The translations under genes and the position numbers were made by a program. The notes beneath the pieces were generated by a model. The model saw only the letters and a program-made list of their open reading frames with translations. It was not told where the DNA came from and searched no databases. A DNA stretch of 64,000 nt from CAYTGM01 sp964437365 (lineage in GTDB: Bacteria > Sumerlaeota > Sumerlaeia > SLMS01), in assembly GCA_964437365.1 (NCBI GenBank), contig CAYTGM010000008.1, positions 1 to 64,000 on the forward strand, written 5' to 3'. The first letter of the stretch is position 1. Each line of letters starts with the position of its first letter. This document shows, one piece after another, positions 54,129-63,382 of the stretch.

Positions 54129-54873
54129 ACTTCTTCAACCCCTCGTTACAGGAAATGCCATTACCACCTTCAAGAGAGCAGTCACCGTTCCAGTTGAAGA
54201 AATGACCTCCGGCTTCTTTCATGATCACAGGAAAGGGAGCGATGTCGTAGGGTGACACCTCAGGGTCCAGCATGACTTCAGCCCGACCTGAAGCGACAAG
54301 AAAATGTCCGTAAGCATCTCCCCAGGTACGACTGAATTTTGCTTCTTCCGTGATCGTAATTCCTCCCTTGTGCGGAGGACGCTCAATCAGCTTCACATGA
54401 TCCGTTGTCAAGACAACCGCTTTGGATGGATTGCTTACCTTGGAAACTCCAACGCGACGACCATTCAGCCAGGCACCCTTCCCTTCACTGGCAAATAGAA
54501 GTTGATCAAGGGCGGGTAGATTAATGATACCCAGGACCGGTTTGCCGTCGCGGACAAGAGCCAGAAGGTTTGTATAGAGAGGAGCTCCATGAATGAAAGA
54601 CTTCGTCCCATCGATAGGATCTATATACCATGTATAGCTTGTTCCCTTTGGTTCCTTAACGCCATATTCTTCACCATGAATACCATGCTCCGGAAACTTC
54701 TCTTCGATTGCATCGCGTATCAGCTTTTCTGCCTCGCGGTCTGCAACAGTAACCGGTGAGCCATCTGCCTTTCCAATGACCTCCAGTGTTCTATTGAAAT
54801 AACCAACGGTCAGTCGTCCAGCCTCATAAGCGATAGATTGAGCGAATGTGGAAAAGCGTTCAAGATCGTTCAT
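54097..54873 (-). CDS. Inositol-monophosphatase-family phosphatase (histidinol-phosphatase-like)
   Basis: It is 258 residues from ATG 54,873, with AAGGA about eleven bases upstream; the longer frame to 55,134 enters the promoter of the divergent gene. Metal-site motifs are GEEYGV (Glu), WYIDPIDGTKSFIHG (Asp-x-Ile-Asp-Gly-Thr) and the late SPYDIAPFPVIMKEAGG. HisN-type enzymes dephosphorylate histidinol phosphate; relatives act on inositol phosphate or 3'-phosphoadenosine 5'-phosphate. The DPIDGTKSFIHG phrase favours HisN-like members. Coupled to the rhodanese lipoprotein downstream. Confidence 0.8.
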   Translation of the reverse strand: MNDLERFSTFAQSIAYEAGRLTVGYFNRTLEVIGKADGSPVTVADREAEKLIRDAIEEKFPEHGIHGEEYGVKEPKGTSYTWYIDPIDGTKSFIHGAPLYTNLLALVRDGKPVLGIINLPALDQLLFASEGKGAWLNGRRVGVSKVSNPSKAVVLTTDHVKLIERPPHKGGITITEEAKFSRTWGDAYGHFLVASGRAEVMLDPEVSPYDIAPFPVIMKEAGGHFFNWNGDCSLEGGNGISCNEGLKKYVDEKIGLRS

Positions 54874-55037
54874 TGTCGGGTTCTTATCCTTCGTATAGAT
54901 ACTTTCAGGCTCGCCCGAGGGCGGGACTAAAAGGCTTTTGCATTTCTTAACCTTCTTGCGAGAGTTGCAATTGACCTGACGGCGGGTCAACGCTCCACTG
55001 AGATCCTCACTTAGAGAGAGTAGAGGAGTCAAAGCGC

Positions 55038-56051
55038 ATGTCGCAGGTATTGTATCCCAGCCGATTATCACTGGCACTTTTGCCCACACCGGTTCATGCC
55101 TTAAATCGACTGAGCACGAAGCTTGGCGGTCCAAGAATCTGGATCAAGAGGGATGACCTCACTGGTTCCGGGCTCACTGGAAACAAGGTCAGGAAGCTTG
55201 AGTTCTCTGTCGCCGAAGCCATGGATAAGGACTGTGATACCCTTATTACATGCGGGGGAATTCAGTCAAATCATTGCCGGGCAACTGCTCTGACGGCAGC
55301 ACGTCTCGGTCTCAATTGCCATCTTGTCCTTCGCGGAGAGCCCTCGGGAACACCAGATGGAAACCTCTTTCTGGACTATCTCTCGGGTGCCGAGATTTCT
55401 TATTTTGCACCGGAGATCTTCAGCAAACACCTTCGCACGATCCTCCAGGATACCGCCGATAACTACCAGGCCAAAGGAAAGAAACCCTTTATCATACCTG
55501 TTGGGGCCAGCGATGAAATTGGTCTTTGGGGCTATATCGCCGCCTGTGAAGAGCTCAAGCAGGCGATCGAGCACAATGCCATGAAGAAGGTTGCTGTTGT
55601 AACAGCAACCGGTTCCGGAGGAACCCATGCCGGACTGATCGCCGGAAATGAACTTCACAAGCTCAATGCAGCGATATACGCATTTAACGTCTGCGATAAT
55701 GAGGAGTATTTTGTCCGCAAAAACCGCTATGATCTTCGACAGTGGAAAAAACGCTACAACCAGGAACTTGATATTGACCAGTTACCTATTACGGTTATTG
55801 ACGGCTATGTTGGTCCTGGCTATGCCAAAGCTGAGAAACACATCTACGAACTGATTAAGGAAATCGCCAGAGACGAAGGAATTCTCCTCGACCCCGTCTA
55901 TACGGCTAAAGCCTTCTATGGAATGCTGGAGGAAATCAAGAAGGGAACCTTCTCCGAGTATAAAGATATCATCTTTATCCATACTGGAGGCGCTTTTGGA
56001 ATGTTTGCTCAACGCGAGAAGTTTGACATTGAAATTGAGAATAGTCGTTAA
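55038..56051 (+). CDS. PLP-dependent D-cysteine desulfhydrase/ACC-deaminase-family enzyme
   Basis: It is 337 residues. GLTGNKVRKLEF (about 46-57) contains the PLP-binding lysine, CGGIQSNHCRATA matches the substrate loop, ATGSGGTHAGL is the phosphate-binding glycine loop, and LDPVYTAKAFYGM is the late family signature. Members split D-cysteine to pyruvate, ammonia and sulfide or open 1-aminocyclopropane-1-carboxylate; the residues that separate the two cannot be settled from here. It is divergent from the phosphatase gene and overlaps the end of the convergent dehydrogenase gene by four bases. Confidence 0.85.
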   Translation: MSQVLYPSRLSLALLPTPVHALNRLSTKLGGPRIWIKRDDLTGSGLTGNKVRKLEFSVAEAMDKDCDTLITCGGIQSNHCRATALTAARLGLNCHLVLRGEPSGTPDGNLFLDYLSGAEISYFAPEIFSKHLRTILQDTADNYQAKGKKPFIIPVGASDEIGLWGYIAACEELKQAIEHNAMKKVAVVTATGSGGTHAGLIAGNELHKLNAAIYAFNVCDNEEYFVRKNRYDLRQWKKRYNQELDIDQLPITVIDGYVGPGYAKAEKHIYELIKEIARDEGILLDPVYTAKAFYGMLEEIKKGTFSEYKDIIFIHTGGAFGMFAQREKFDIEIENSR

Positions 56052-57217
56052 AAGGATTCACGAAGAATCCTCATTAGCTCTTCATCGGTCAGTTCGAAGG
56101 GATTCCCTTTCATACTGCTCGACCTTTTCGCCTTCTCAATAATTTGAGGAAACTCTGATTCCTTCACACCGAGCTGTTTCAGGGAGGGGATCTCCAGTAT
56201 TTCAATGAGACGGCGAATTTCCTCAAGAGCCAGGTCAAACGAGACCTCTTCGCCTCCCGCAATGATCGTCGCGAGGGTTGTAAAACGATCGTGCAGTTCA
56301 AAACTCTCCTCTGGCGAAGCGAGCATGCGTTCATAATTAACACTCAGAACAGATGCAAAGAGCGCCCCACAGATCTCGCCGTGTCCTGCGCTATACATCC
56401 CACCCAACGGGCCGGCAAATCCATGCACCGCGCCAAGCCCCGCATTGGCGAGAGCGAGGCCTCCGAACAACGATGCGATAGACATATCACGACGGGCATT
56501 CGTATTCTTCCCATCATCAAAAGCCTCGATGAGAGCGGGAAACCCGGCAGACAAACCTTCCAGACAGATCCCATCGGTCAAGGGATTCGCTTTACTACTC
56601 AGGTAAGCTTCTGTTAATTGAATGAGAGCGTCTATACCGGATGATGCGGTTACTCTCGGAGATAGACTATAAGTCAGTGTTGGGTCTACGATGGATAGGG
56701 CTGGAAGCATTTTCTCATGACGCAGGCTGACCTTGACTCTTTTTTCAGGAATGCCGAGGACCGCGTTCTTCGTCACTTCAGAGCCCGTTCCCGCAGTTGT
56801 TGGTATAGCAACGTGGGGGAGAGGAACTTCTGTGAGCGGGTTTCCGTCACCAACGACCTCAAGGTAATGCAGGAGCGGTTCATGGTTCGTTGCCAGAGCC
56901 GCGATCGCTTTACCGGTATCAACGACACTTCCTCCACCAATGGAAATGACAAAATCGGCTTTGGCATCCCTGGCTTTGGGGAGAAGGTCTTCGAGGTCTC
57001 TGATGGACGGCTCACCGTCAATAGTAAGATGAGTGATCGTGATCGCACTCTTCTTGAGAGCCTCGAAAAGAAACGAGGCACGATCAGCATTCTTTCCCGT
57101 GACAACGATACAATGCCTGCCGTACTGGACGAACGATGCTGCTTCTCTTTCGGCAGAGCCTTCTCCGAATATAATGCGATTCGCTGTCGCGAACTGAAAG
57201 CCTGATATAGCAGTCAT
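56048..57217 (-). CDS. Iron-containing alcohol dehydrogenase family protein
   Basis: It is 389 residues. The NAD-binding part has ISIGGGSVVDTGKAIA (about 91-106) and IPTTAGTGSEVTKNAV; metal ligands lie in SSGIDALIQLTEAYLSSKA (Asp), LGAVHGFAGPLGGMY (His) and the SAGHGEICGA segment (His). In many family members the ligand after DAL is DALxH; here it is DALIQ, with Gln replacing His, a variation found in a known subgroup. Substrate is not known; alcohol or aldehyde oxidoreduction. It stands alone, convergent with the desulfhydrase gene. Confidence 0.85.
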   Translation of the reverse strand: MTAISGFQFATANRIIFGEGSAEREAASFVQYGRHCIVVTGKNADRASFLFEALKKSAITITHLTIDGEPSIRDLEDLLPKARDAKADFVISIGGGSVVDTGKAIAALATNHEPLLHYLEVVGDGNPLTEVPLPHVAIPTTAGTGSEVTKNAVLGIPEKRVKVSLRHEKMLPALSIVDPTLTYSLSPRVTASSGIDALIQLTEAYLSSKANPLTDGICLEGLSAGFPALIEAFDDGKNTNARRDMSIASLFGGLALANAGLGAVHGFAGPLGGMYSAGHGEICGALFASVLSVNYERMLASPEESFELHDRFTTLATIIAGGEEVSFDLALEEIRRLIEILEIPSLKQLGVKESEFPQIIEKAKRSSSMKGNPFELTDEELMRILRESF

Positions 57218-58164
57218 AACTAACCTCTGAACTCATTCAAATCGATCATAGTACCGCTTGTGAGAATCATTTCAGCGATGAAGCTCGAACACAGTAAACA
57301 GGGAATCGCTTGAATTCGATTTTTTTGCCTGCTTGGTGTTTGTGAAAATTTCAACTCTGCGAGGCTACCGTCGAAATAATCCGCCGGGGGGATTGCCGGA
57401 TTATTCAACCACCAATTTACTCCGGGGGACACCGATGTGATTTCTCTGGGAGTAAAAACGAGCACCGAGCCTTGGCTTCGCTCGAGCCTCGCAGGAGGTT
57501 GAGACCACTCTCAGACCATAGCGATGGTCCGAGCATGGTCCGAGCATCGAGCGAGCATGGTCCGAGGTCGGGGGGGACGAGACCGCAAGGAATCTCAGAG
57601 AGAACCTTCATTATCTCGCGACCGAGCCGCGGATTTCAACCTGCGGTAGATGCGATGCCTGATGCCAGAAACTGTTGAAACAGTTGGGTGTTGTTTACGG
57701 ACCGTTTTCCACGCACTGAAGTACGAGGCTCGAACAAGCTCGTAGGAAGTGTAGAATGAAGGAGGGAATTTAAGGATGAAGGCGGACGTAGGAAAGAAAC
57801 GGTCTCGTCTTGTGTCGACACTGGTGTTAAACCGCGGAAGTGGTTTGATTGCCAAGCCCTGGGTTGACGACGTCAGGAGTCTACCCGGGGTAGGGAGGCC
57901 ACACATTCGAACTGCAGGAGCAGTTCGTTTTACTATCTCCGAATCCTTCTTATTAAACGAACCACTGCCGCGGTTTCGTCTATTGTACATACGCACTCAG
58001 AGGTAGGCTAATTCCCCTTGAATAAATCAACGAGTGATTTGTAAGGATTAAGGAAACAAAGTTCATGATTAAGCTTTCAAACCCAAAAGATGGAAATCGA
58101 GGGTCCCAAATTTCGAGTATAGAATCTGGTGGGTTGATTCTACTCTTAAGAAAGGGAAAGAGTA
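57218..58164. repeat. 947-base gene-free interval packed with palindromes; repeat element B
   Basis: No gene is supported; the frames here are random. Palindromes include AATAATCCG/CGGATTATT (57,375-57,405), TTTACTCC/GGAGTAAA (about 57,417-57,459), TCGAGCCTC (57,482-57,490) against GAGGCTCGA (57,725-57,733), and AACTGT-TGAA-ACAGTT (57,670-57,685). Also seen are AAACCGCGG-type arms (57,829-57,845 with 57,960-57,976, one mismatch) and CGAACTGC-AGGA-GCAGTTCG (57,908-57,927). The part from 57,482 to 57,733 has the same order of units as element A at 40.25-40.42 kb. Confidence 0.5.
57524..57566. repeat. Three direct copies of ATGGTCCGAG inside element B
   Basis: ATGGTCCGAG occurs at 57,524-57,533, 57,535-57,544 and 57,557-57,566. 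The first copy joins an inverted GACCAT just upstream, so it also forms a small hairpin. Short tandem copies suggest slippage or duplication within the repeat. Confidence 0.45.
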
Positions 58165-58962
58165 TTGGTAGTCTGGAAACAAGTTTTGATCGGATGTGGA
58201 AGTTTGCTTTTCATCGCCTTCCTGGCTTTTACCGGCATTGTCATCTCTATTTGGTCGAGCGTGGAAGAAGAGGTTCAAAGGGATCTCGCTCGTCAGGAGA
58301 AAGAAGAACAGTTGGAAGCCAACTTCCCTTTTACTGTTCCATCTGATTTGTCGATCACTCAGCAAGCTTATCAAAAGTATATTAAGGCAAGAGCAGAGGT
58401 ACTGGACTATTACAAAACATCAGGATTCAAACAGGAAGTTCATCAGTTAAGGAAAGATATTGATAGAACAAGGAAGGACTCAAGCAATGACATTCTGTTC
58501 GAAGTCGCCAGTGATATTGCCGACCCGTGGTTGTTCACCGAGAATCAATTGATTCATCGTGAGGCTCTCATTCTTGTACTCGAAAGAAATGGACTCGGCA
58601 TTGAAGAATATAATTATCACCTGCGTTCAACATTGTATGTCCTGAAGAAAGGTGAACAATTCAATGACAAACGCACAATGGACTTTCACACAGAAGTCAT
58701 GAAGAATCTGGATTCCCTTAGAACCATAGATGATGACGCCAAAGAAAACTATAAATGGGCGATTAGACCTGGATACAAAATACCATCAGGTATAGCAGAA
58801 AAAGTCCCTAACGAAAATGTGCCCCTGGTTCTCGAGAATATCGATTCTGGTCATATCACGCCAAGCAATCTGGCAGAGGAAATTTTCTTCTGCGACGCCA
58901 TTTTGGACAGCCTACTGTTCGTCGGAAGCCCCGAATACATACGGGCTAATGCGTCACAATAA
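58165..58962 (+). CDS. Membrane-anchored periplasmic protein
   Basis: It is 265 residues from TTG 58,165, with AAGGGAAAGAG as ribosome site. One transmembrane segment covers about 8-30 (IGCGSLLFIAFLAFTGIVIS), followed by a charged coiled region (about 31-50, VEEEVQRDLARQEKEEQL) and a soluble part rich in Glu, Asp and Asn that should face the periplasm. No enzyme motif is seen. It stands alone downstream of the palindrome-rich interval. Function unknown. Confidence 0.6.
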   Translation: MVVWKQVLIGCGSLLFIAFLAFTGIVISIWSSVEEEVQRDLARQEKEEQLEANFPFTVPSDLSITQQAYQKYIKARAEVLDYYKTSGFKQEVHQLRKDIDRTRKDSSNDILFEVASDIADPWLFTENQLIHREALILVLERNGLGIEEYNYHLRSTLYVLKKGEQFNDKRTMDFHTEVMKNLDSLRTIDDDAKENYKWAIRPGYKIPSGIAEKVPNENVPLVLENIDSGHITPSNLAEEIFFCDAILDSLLFVGSPEYIRANASQ

Positions 58963-59033
58963 TCCGATATATATATTCCAAGTTGCAATGATTCGCGTGG
59001 CTTTTACTTTAATCGATGATAGTTGAAGGCCTT

Positions 59034-61259
59034 TTATTCCGAGCCTTCATCGACGTGAATACCACCCGCAGATATCGTCTCTCCTTCATACTCAACATCC
59101 TCGGTACTGAAATTAACGACGATCACGGTTCCATCTTCCCACACGGTTTGTTGAAGCAGGTGGTCATCGCTCAAGAAGCGAAAATCTGTCATCGCTGAAA
59201 AAGCCAGCTTGCGATGTAGAGGAGACCATCTCTCAAGGTGTTGTTTCAAATCTGCCAGACGCTCATCAAAGGTTTGAAGGTTCAGGTGTACCATTGGAGG
59301 GCACATATAGAGAAGCTCGAACCTCTCCACGACCTCCTTCACGTCAGGATATTTAAAGCGGTCATTTGACCAGTGGTGTGTTGTGATAACTGCGTCATGA
59401 AAGGCTGCCTGAAACAGAGGTATGCGAACCGTTGGGTCGTATAGAAGTTTCACAAACCGCTCTTTGATGGGAACGGGTTTAAAGTTTACCGCTGGTTCGT
59501 CCGGTGGGTAGTAACGCCCACGAAAATACTCTGATTCACGATCCTTCATGTCAGGATCATCCCAGCCAAAGTATGGCCCGAAAATCCCCTCGAGAACATG
59601 AATCCCATTAATTGCATAGACACTGCCACCTTCCGAACCAACAACCAGACCTTTCTCCTTCGCAAGCCACCCAAGACGTCGCGTACGTTCTCTCGCATCT
59701 TCTTCTTTCGAGTTCCGATGCTTCGGATTATGGTCATCATAAACCTCACCGTAAGCATCGCAGTCGATAAAGTAATAATTGAAAGGAACATCCTCAAGAT
59801 TCTTCGAAATACGTTCTTCGTAGTACTCCTGAACAGCGAAAGAATTGGTCTTTCGTCCAATGCCCTTAAAGCCGGTGCGATAGCTTCCATCCTTTTTCAT
59901 AACACCAGCATTATCCCATAGGTCTTGAGTCATTTGCGCTGTGATCCAGGACGAGTCTGTTCCAGCAATTGAAGGGTCGTGTATACTGTGATAGGAATCA
60001 TAAGTACCCAAGAGCCAACCATACTCGTCAGCAACTTTAGCTACATGGGGACGATAGACAGCCGTTTCCCAGCCAGGGAGGCAGAGCTTCAGGTGCTCAA
60101 GGCCAGCTTCCTTAAGCTTCTCCATCATCCTGACCGATGTTCCGTTTCCCCAGGCTTCAAAGGGAAGAACAAACTCTGGGTGGGTATTCCAGAATGACTC
60201 GGCATTTTCGAAAACTCGACTCTCTTCATTCTCTGCCTTCGAGGATAGATTTGTCGAGCGAAGGGCATTGCTGATACCTTCAGCAATGACGCGTTGAAGG
60301 TAAACTAAGGGCCATTCGGAATCTGCCAGCTCCTGCAAGGCATTCCGCTGCTCTTCATTCATCCTTTCCAGGAGCCGGGTTGAGAAGGGATCCTTCTCTT
60401 CGACTTTCTTCAACAGCGCTTGAGCAAAAGACTTCCACTTTCTTCGAGGGATATCATGCTGCGTAAAGATACCACTGTCCCACAGATAAATGTGCGGCGC
60501 ACCGGCAAGACGATTAACCTTGGAAACCTCTTCGACTTTTTCATGGAGAGTCTGGATTTGATTGGTTTCATTCAACCACGATCGATAATGATGAGCGGGA
60601 GCAACGGGCTTATTTCCTTCATCAACATAAACACGAAAGGTCATTTCTCTTTCGGGAGAAATTGACGCAAAGTGATGAGAGAACGAATAGCTTAAACTCG
60701 AGTCGTTAGACCTTTCTGAGAACTCTATGTTGTTTCTAAAGGGGGTTGAAGTCATCCATGAAACTGTATAGTCGCCTCGAACTTCTCCCCAAACCGGCAT
60801 CGACATGCGTTCGAGTGTATCCCAGTTCCCTTCAATAAGGACCTCTCTCCAGAATGGATCGGAAACGGGAATAAATAGTCCAGAGTTTGAGGCGAGGATC
60901 AGGTAATCAGATTCGTTGAGCTGCTGGTCTGGCCATGTGAAGGCAACATCGTCCTTCAAGGCAGTCACTGTCAGTTCGAAGCCATCGTCATCTGTTACTT
61001 TGCACGAGAGTGACAGCCCATGGTCTGGAAGGTTCCAGGAGGCATTCGAGTTCTCGGTCTTCAGATCGCTGATGAGAAATGATTCACCAGTCGGGTTGGA
61101 CAGGATGAGTTTATTTTCTTGATAGGCGACTCCGAGTTCCATGGTTTCTGGGTCGATCACGAAGTCCCTTGATGATCCACTTATTTTTAGGTATTCCGCC
61201 TGAACGGAAGACATGGCTGCGAACGCCGCGAAGAGGAGGCATGCCCTTCGATTCTTCAT
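59034..61259 (-). CDS. Secreted glycoside hydrolase (GH101/GH129-like)
   Basis: It is 741 residues. The signal peptide is about 1-21 (ends VQAEY). Residues about 22-230 form a beta-sandwich; the catalytic part (about 250-650) looks like a (beta/alpha)8 barrel, with VPFNYYFIDCDAYGEVYDDH (about 500-519) as the best candidate nucleophile strand and GLVVGSEGGSVYAINGI after it; a late beta domain closes the protein. The pattern is that of GH101/GH129-type alpha-N-acetylgalactosaminidase relatives, but the exact family is not certain. It is divergent from a sulfatase gene with a shared palindromic region, so the two may degrade a sulfated host glycan together. Confidence 0.65.
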   Translation of the reverse strand: MKNRRACLLFAAFAAMSSVQAEYLKISGSSRDFVIDPETMELGVAYQENKLILSNPTGESFLISDLKTENSNASWNLPDHGLSLSCKVTDDDGFELTVTALKDDVAFTWPDQQLNESDYLILASNSGLFIPVSDPFWREVLIEGNWDTLERMSMPVWGEVRGDYTVSWMTSTPFRNNIEFSERSNDSSLSYSFSHHFASISPEREMTFRVYVDEGNKPVAPAHHYRSWLNETNQIQTLHEKVEEVSKVNRLAGAPHIYLWDSGIFTQHDIPRRKWKSFAQALLKKVEEKDPFSTRLLERMNEEQRNALQELADSEWPLVYLQRVIAEGISNALRSTNLSSKAENEESRVFENAESFWNTHPEFVLPFEAWGNGTSVRMMEKLKEAGLEHLKLCLPGWETAVYRPHVAKVADEYGWLLGTYDSYHSIHDPSIAGTDSSWITAQMTQDLWDNAGVMKKDGSYRTGFKGIGRKTNSFAVQEYYEERISKNLEDVPFNYYFIDCDAYGEVYDDHNPKHRNSKEEDARERTRRLGWLAKEKGLVVGSEGGSVYAINGIHVLEGIFGPYFGWDDPDMKDRESEYFRGRYYPPDEPAVNFKPVPIKERFVKLLYDPTVRIPLFQAAFHDAVITTHHWSNDRFKYPDVKEVVERFELLYMCPPMVHLNLQTFDERLADLKQHLERWSPLHRKLAFSAMTDFRFLSDDHLLQQTVWEDGTVIVVNFSTEDVEYEGETISAGGIHVDEGSE

Positions 61260-61583
61260 AGGTTCTCTCTCGTTTGGTTGCTTGGACTCCCTCAGTCTGG
61301 AGCAAAAAGCTGATTCCCTTCGATCAAGAGAGTCAAAGAATTACTGGAGTTGGCGCATATGCAAGAAAACCTTAACATGGGAAGGGGAGTGGGTCTTATT
61401 CCGTCTGCGTGAGGCTTCGCTGGCAGATTTATCATTCTCTTATCGTTCCGAAATCTGGCGACTTTTTTGCTGCTTAATTTTCAGTATTCAAAATTGCTCA
61501 AAAAACGGAACCGTTTTTTCGTAACCGCTTTGTTATGAAGCTGTCATGACCTATTTCAACCCAACAGAAATGGAGAATTCAGA
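61260..61583. promoter_or_regulatory. Divergent control region between glycosidase and sulfatase, with palindromic operator candidate
   Basis: AAAAAACGG (61,500-61,508) and CCGTTTTTT (61,511-61,519) form a 9-bp inverted repeat with an AA spacer. It lies 65 bases before the sulfatase ATG, typical for a repressor operator. No convincing -35/-10 pair is seen for either gene. The rest (61,260-61,480) has no gene. Confidence 0.45.
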
Positions 61584-63089
61584 ATGAATCTCAGGAAGTT
61601 CATTGGAGTAGCAGCCTCTCTGCTTTGTGCCGCTGTGACCTACGCCCAAACAGAGAAACCAAATGTTCTGGCCATTATGGTCGACGATGTAGCCCAGATT
61701 TCACTCAGCGCCTATTCTCACGGAATGACTTACCCAACACCCAATATTGATCGCATTGCAACTGAAGGAGTTCTCTTCACCGATCACTATGCTCAGCCCA
61801 GTTGCACAGCAGGACGCGCAGCTTTCCTCATGGGGCAGCTTCCGGTACGTACGGGACTCACAACCGTCGGTCAGCCCGGAAATCCTCTAGGTATTAAAGA
61901 AGAAGATCCCACCATTGCTGAATTTCTCAAAGAACAGGGCTATATGACCGCTCAGTACGGAAAGAATCACCTGGGAGATCTTGATGAGCATCTTCCAACT
62001 CGCCATGGTTTCGATGAGTTTTTCGGTAATCTCTACCATTTGAATGTGTCAGAAGAGCCTGAGCAGGAAGATTATCCAGACAATCCCGAATTCGTTGAAA
62101 AGTTTGGTCCTCGCGGTGTGATCTGGTCGACAGCTGATGGCGTGATAGAAGATACGGGTCCATTGACTGTTGAGCGTATGAAGACCTTCGACGAAGAGAT
62201 TCTCGACAAATCACTCGATTTTATGGATCGCGCTGTCGAGTCCGATACTCCCTTCTTTATCTGGCACGCAACAAGCCGCATGCACGTGTACACACACTTG
62301 AAAGATGAAAGCCGTCATCTGGCGACAGATATCAGTTCCGAAGAAGATCTTTTCGGCAGCGGTTTGATAGAACATGATGGTCATGTGGGCCAGCTTCTTG
62401 AAAAGCTTGAAGAACTTGGCATCGCCGATAACACAATCGTCATTTACACAACAGATAACGGACCAGAACAAAGTAGCTGGCCCGATGCGGGTACAACGAA
62501 GTTCCGAGGGGAAAAAATGACCACATGGGAAGGTGGCGTTCGAGTTCCCTTCCTTGTTCGCTGGCCGGAACGTATTCCTGCTGGGCTGAAGAGAAATGGA
62601 ATCTCTTCTCATGAAGATGTCTTCCCCACGATCGCGGCTGCACTTGGTGAACCCAACCTCCGTGAGCGTTACAAGGAGGAGTACAAGGTCTATATCGATG
62701 GAGAGAACAACCTCGATTACTGGACAGGGGAAAGCGATGAGTCGGCTCGTAACCACTTTTTCTACTACTATGAAAGCAGTCTAACGGCACTCCGTGTTGG
62801 CCCATGGAAAATGCATTTCGCCACAAAACCAGGAGGTCGCTATTATGAGGACCTTGTGTTCCATACCATGCCAAAGCTCTTTAACCTGCGTAAGGATCCG
62901 ATGGAGCACTATGACGGTATTACAGGGTTTCATCAAATCATGAGAAAGAGCTGGGTGATGCAGCCGGCGATCGCTATTCTGAGCGAGCATGTGCAGACAT
63001 TCCAGGAGTTCCCACCTCGCCAGGAAGCTGCTTCACTTAACATCAATGAAGCGATAGACAAGGCGAAGACGATTACGAACAGACAGTAG
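61584..63089 (+). CDS. Secreted arylsulfatase-type sulfatase
   Basis: It is 501 residues. Signal peptide about 1-21 (ends TYAQT). The sulfatase signature QPSCTAGRAAFLMGQLPVRT (about 71-90) carries Cys74, which must be converted to formylglycine by a maturase not seen here. MVDDVAQISL provides the metal-binding Asp-Asp and TTDNGPEQSSWPDAG the later metal site. It hydrolyses sulfate esters, probably on polysaccharides, in the periplasm or outside. GGAG lies nine bases before the ATG, and a strong terminator follows. Confidence 0.92.
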   Translation: MNLRKFIGVAASLLCAAVTYAQTEKPNVLAIMVDDVAQISLSAYSHGMTYPTPNIDRIATEGVLFTDHYAQPSCTAGRAAFLMGQLPVRTGLTTVGQPGNPLGIKEEDPTIAEFLKEQGYMTAQYGKNHLGDLDEHLPTRHGFDEFFGNLYHLNVSEEPEQEDYPDNPEFVEKFGPRGVIWSTADGVIEDTGPLTVERMKTFDEEILDKSLDFMDRAVESDTPFFIWHATSRMHVYTHLKDESRHLATDISSEEDLFGSGLIEHDGHVGQLLEKLEELGIADNTIVIYTTDNGPEQSSWPDAGTTKFRGEKMTTWEGGVRVPFLVRWPERIPAGLKRNGISSHEDVFPTIAAALGEPNLRERYKEEYKVYIDGENNLDYWTGESDESARNHFFYYYESSLTALRVGPWKMHFATKPGGRYYEDLVFHTMPKLFNLRKDPMEHYDGITGFHQIMRKSWVMQPAIAILSEHVQTFQEFPPRQEAASLNINEAIDKAKTITNRQ

Positions 63090-63382
63090 TATCAATCCAT
63101 CAAATAGTCACGAAAGGGAGCTTCAATGAGAAGCTCCCTTTTTTTGTTTTTCCTTCGAAGCATCGAAAGTTACGTATAGATTAGATCACTTCAAGTTTCC
63201 TGCGATAGTTTTGCATCGCAGCTTTGGTATAGTGATTGTAAGGGGCTGTTTGCGTTTTGCTGTTCCATTCGCTCTCGATCGAGGACTCTTTGATCGCGAG
63301 GAACAGGGCAGAATCTACTTGCCGTCAAAGTACTGACTATCCTACCCCTTTAAGAATTCTTGCAGAACTATTGGACAAAAAC
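63090..63382. other. Gene-free interval between sulfatase and NHL protein
   Basis: It holds the sulfatase terminator and a 7-bp hairpin, CTGCGAT/ATCGCAG, with an 8-base loop (63,200-63,221). No promoter is clear. Confidence 0.35.
63113..63148 (+). terminator. Rho-independent terminator after the sulfatase
   Basis: AAAGGGAGCTTC (63,113-63,124) pairs perfectly with GAAGCTCCCTTT (63,130-63,141) across AATGA; T residues continue after the stem. Strong intrinsic terminator. Confidence 0.92.

Noticed and set aside
54874..55134. Long N-terminal extension of the phosphatase gene
   Set aside because: The extra 87 residues overlap the divergent desulfhydrase start, show no family similarity, and a normal-length protein begins at ATG 54,873.
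57595..57996. Open frame of 133 codons in the palindrome-rich interval
   Set aside because: It consists of repeat palindromes translated by chance, rich in Arg and Ser, without ribosome site.
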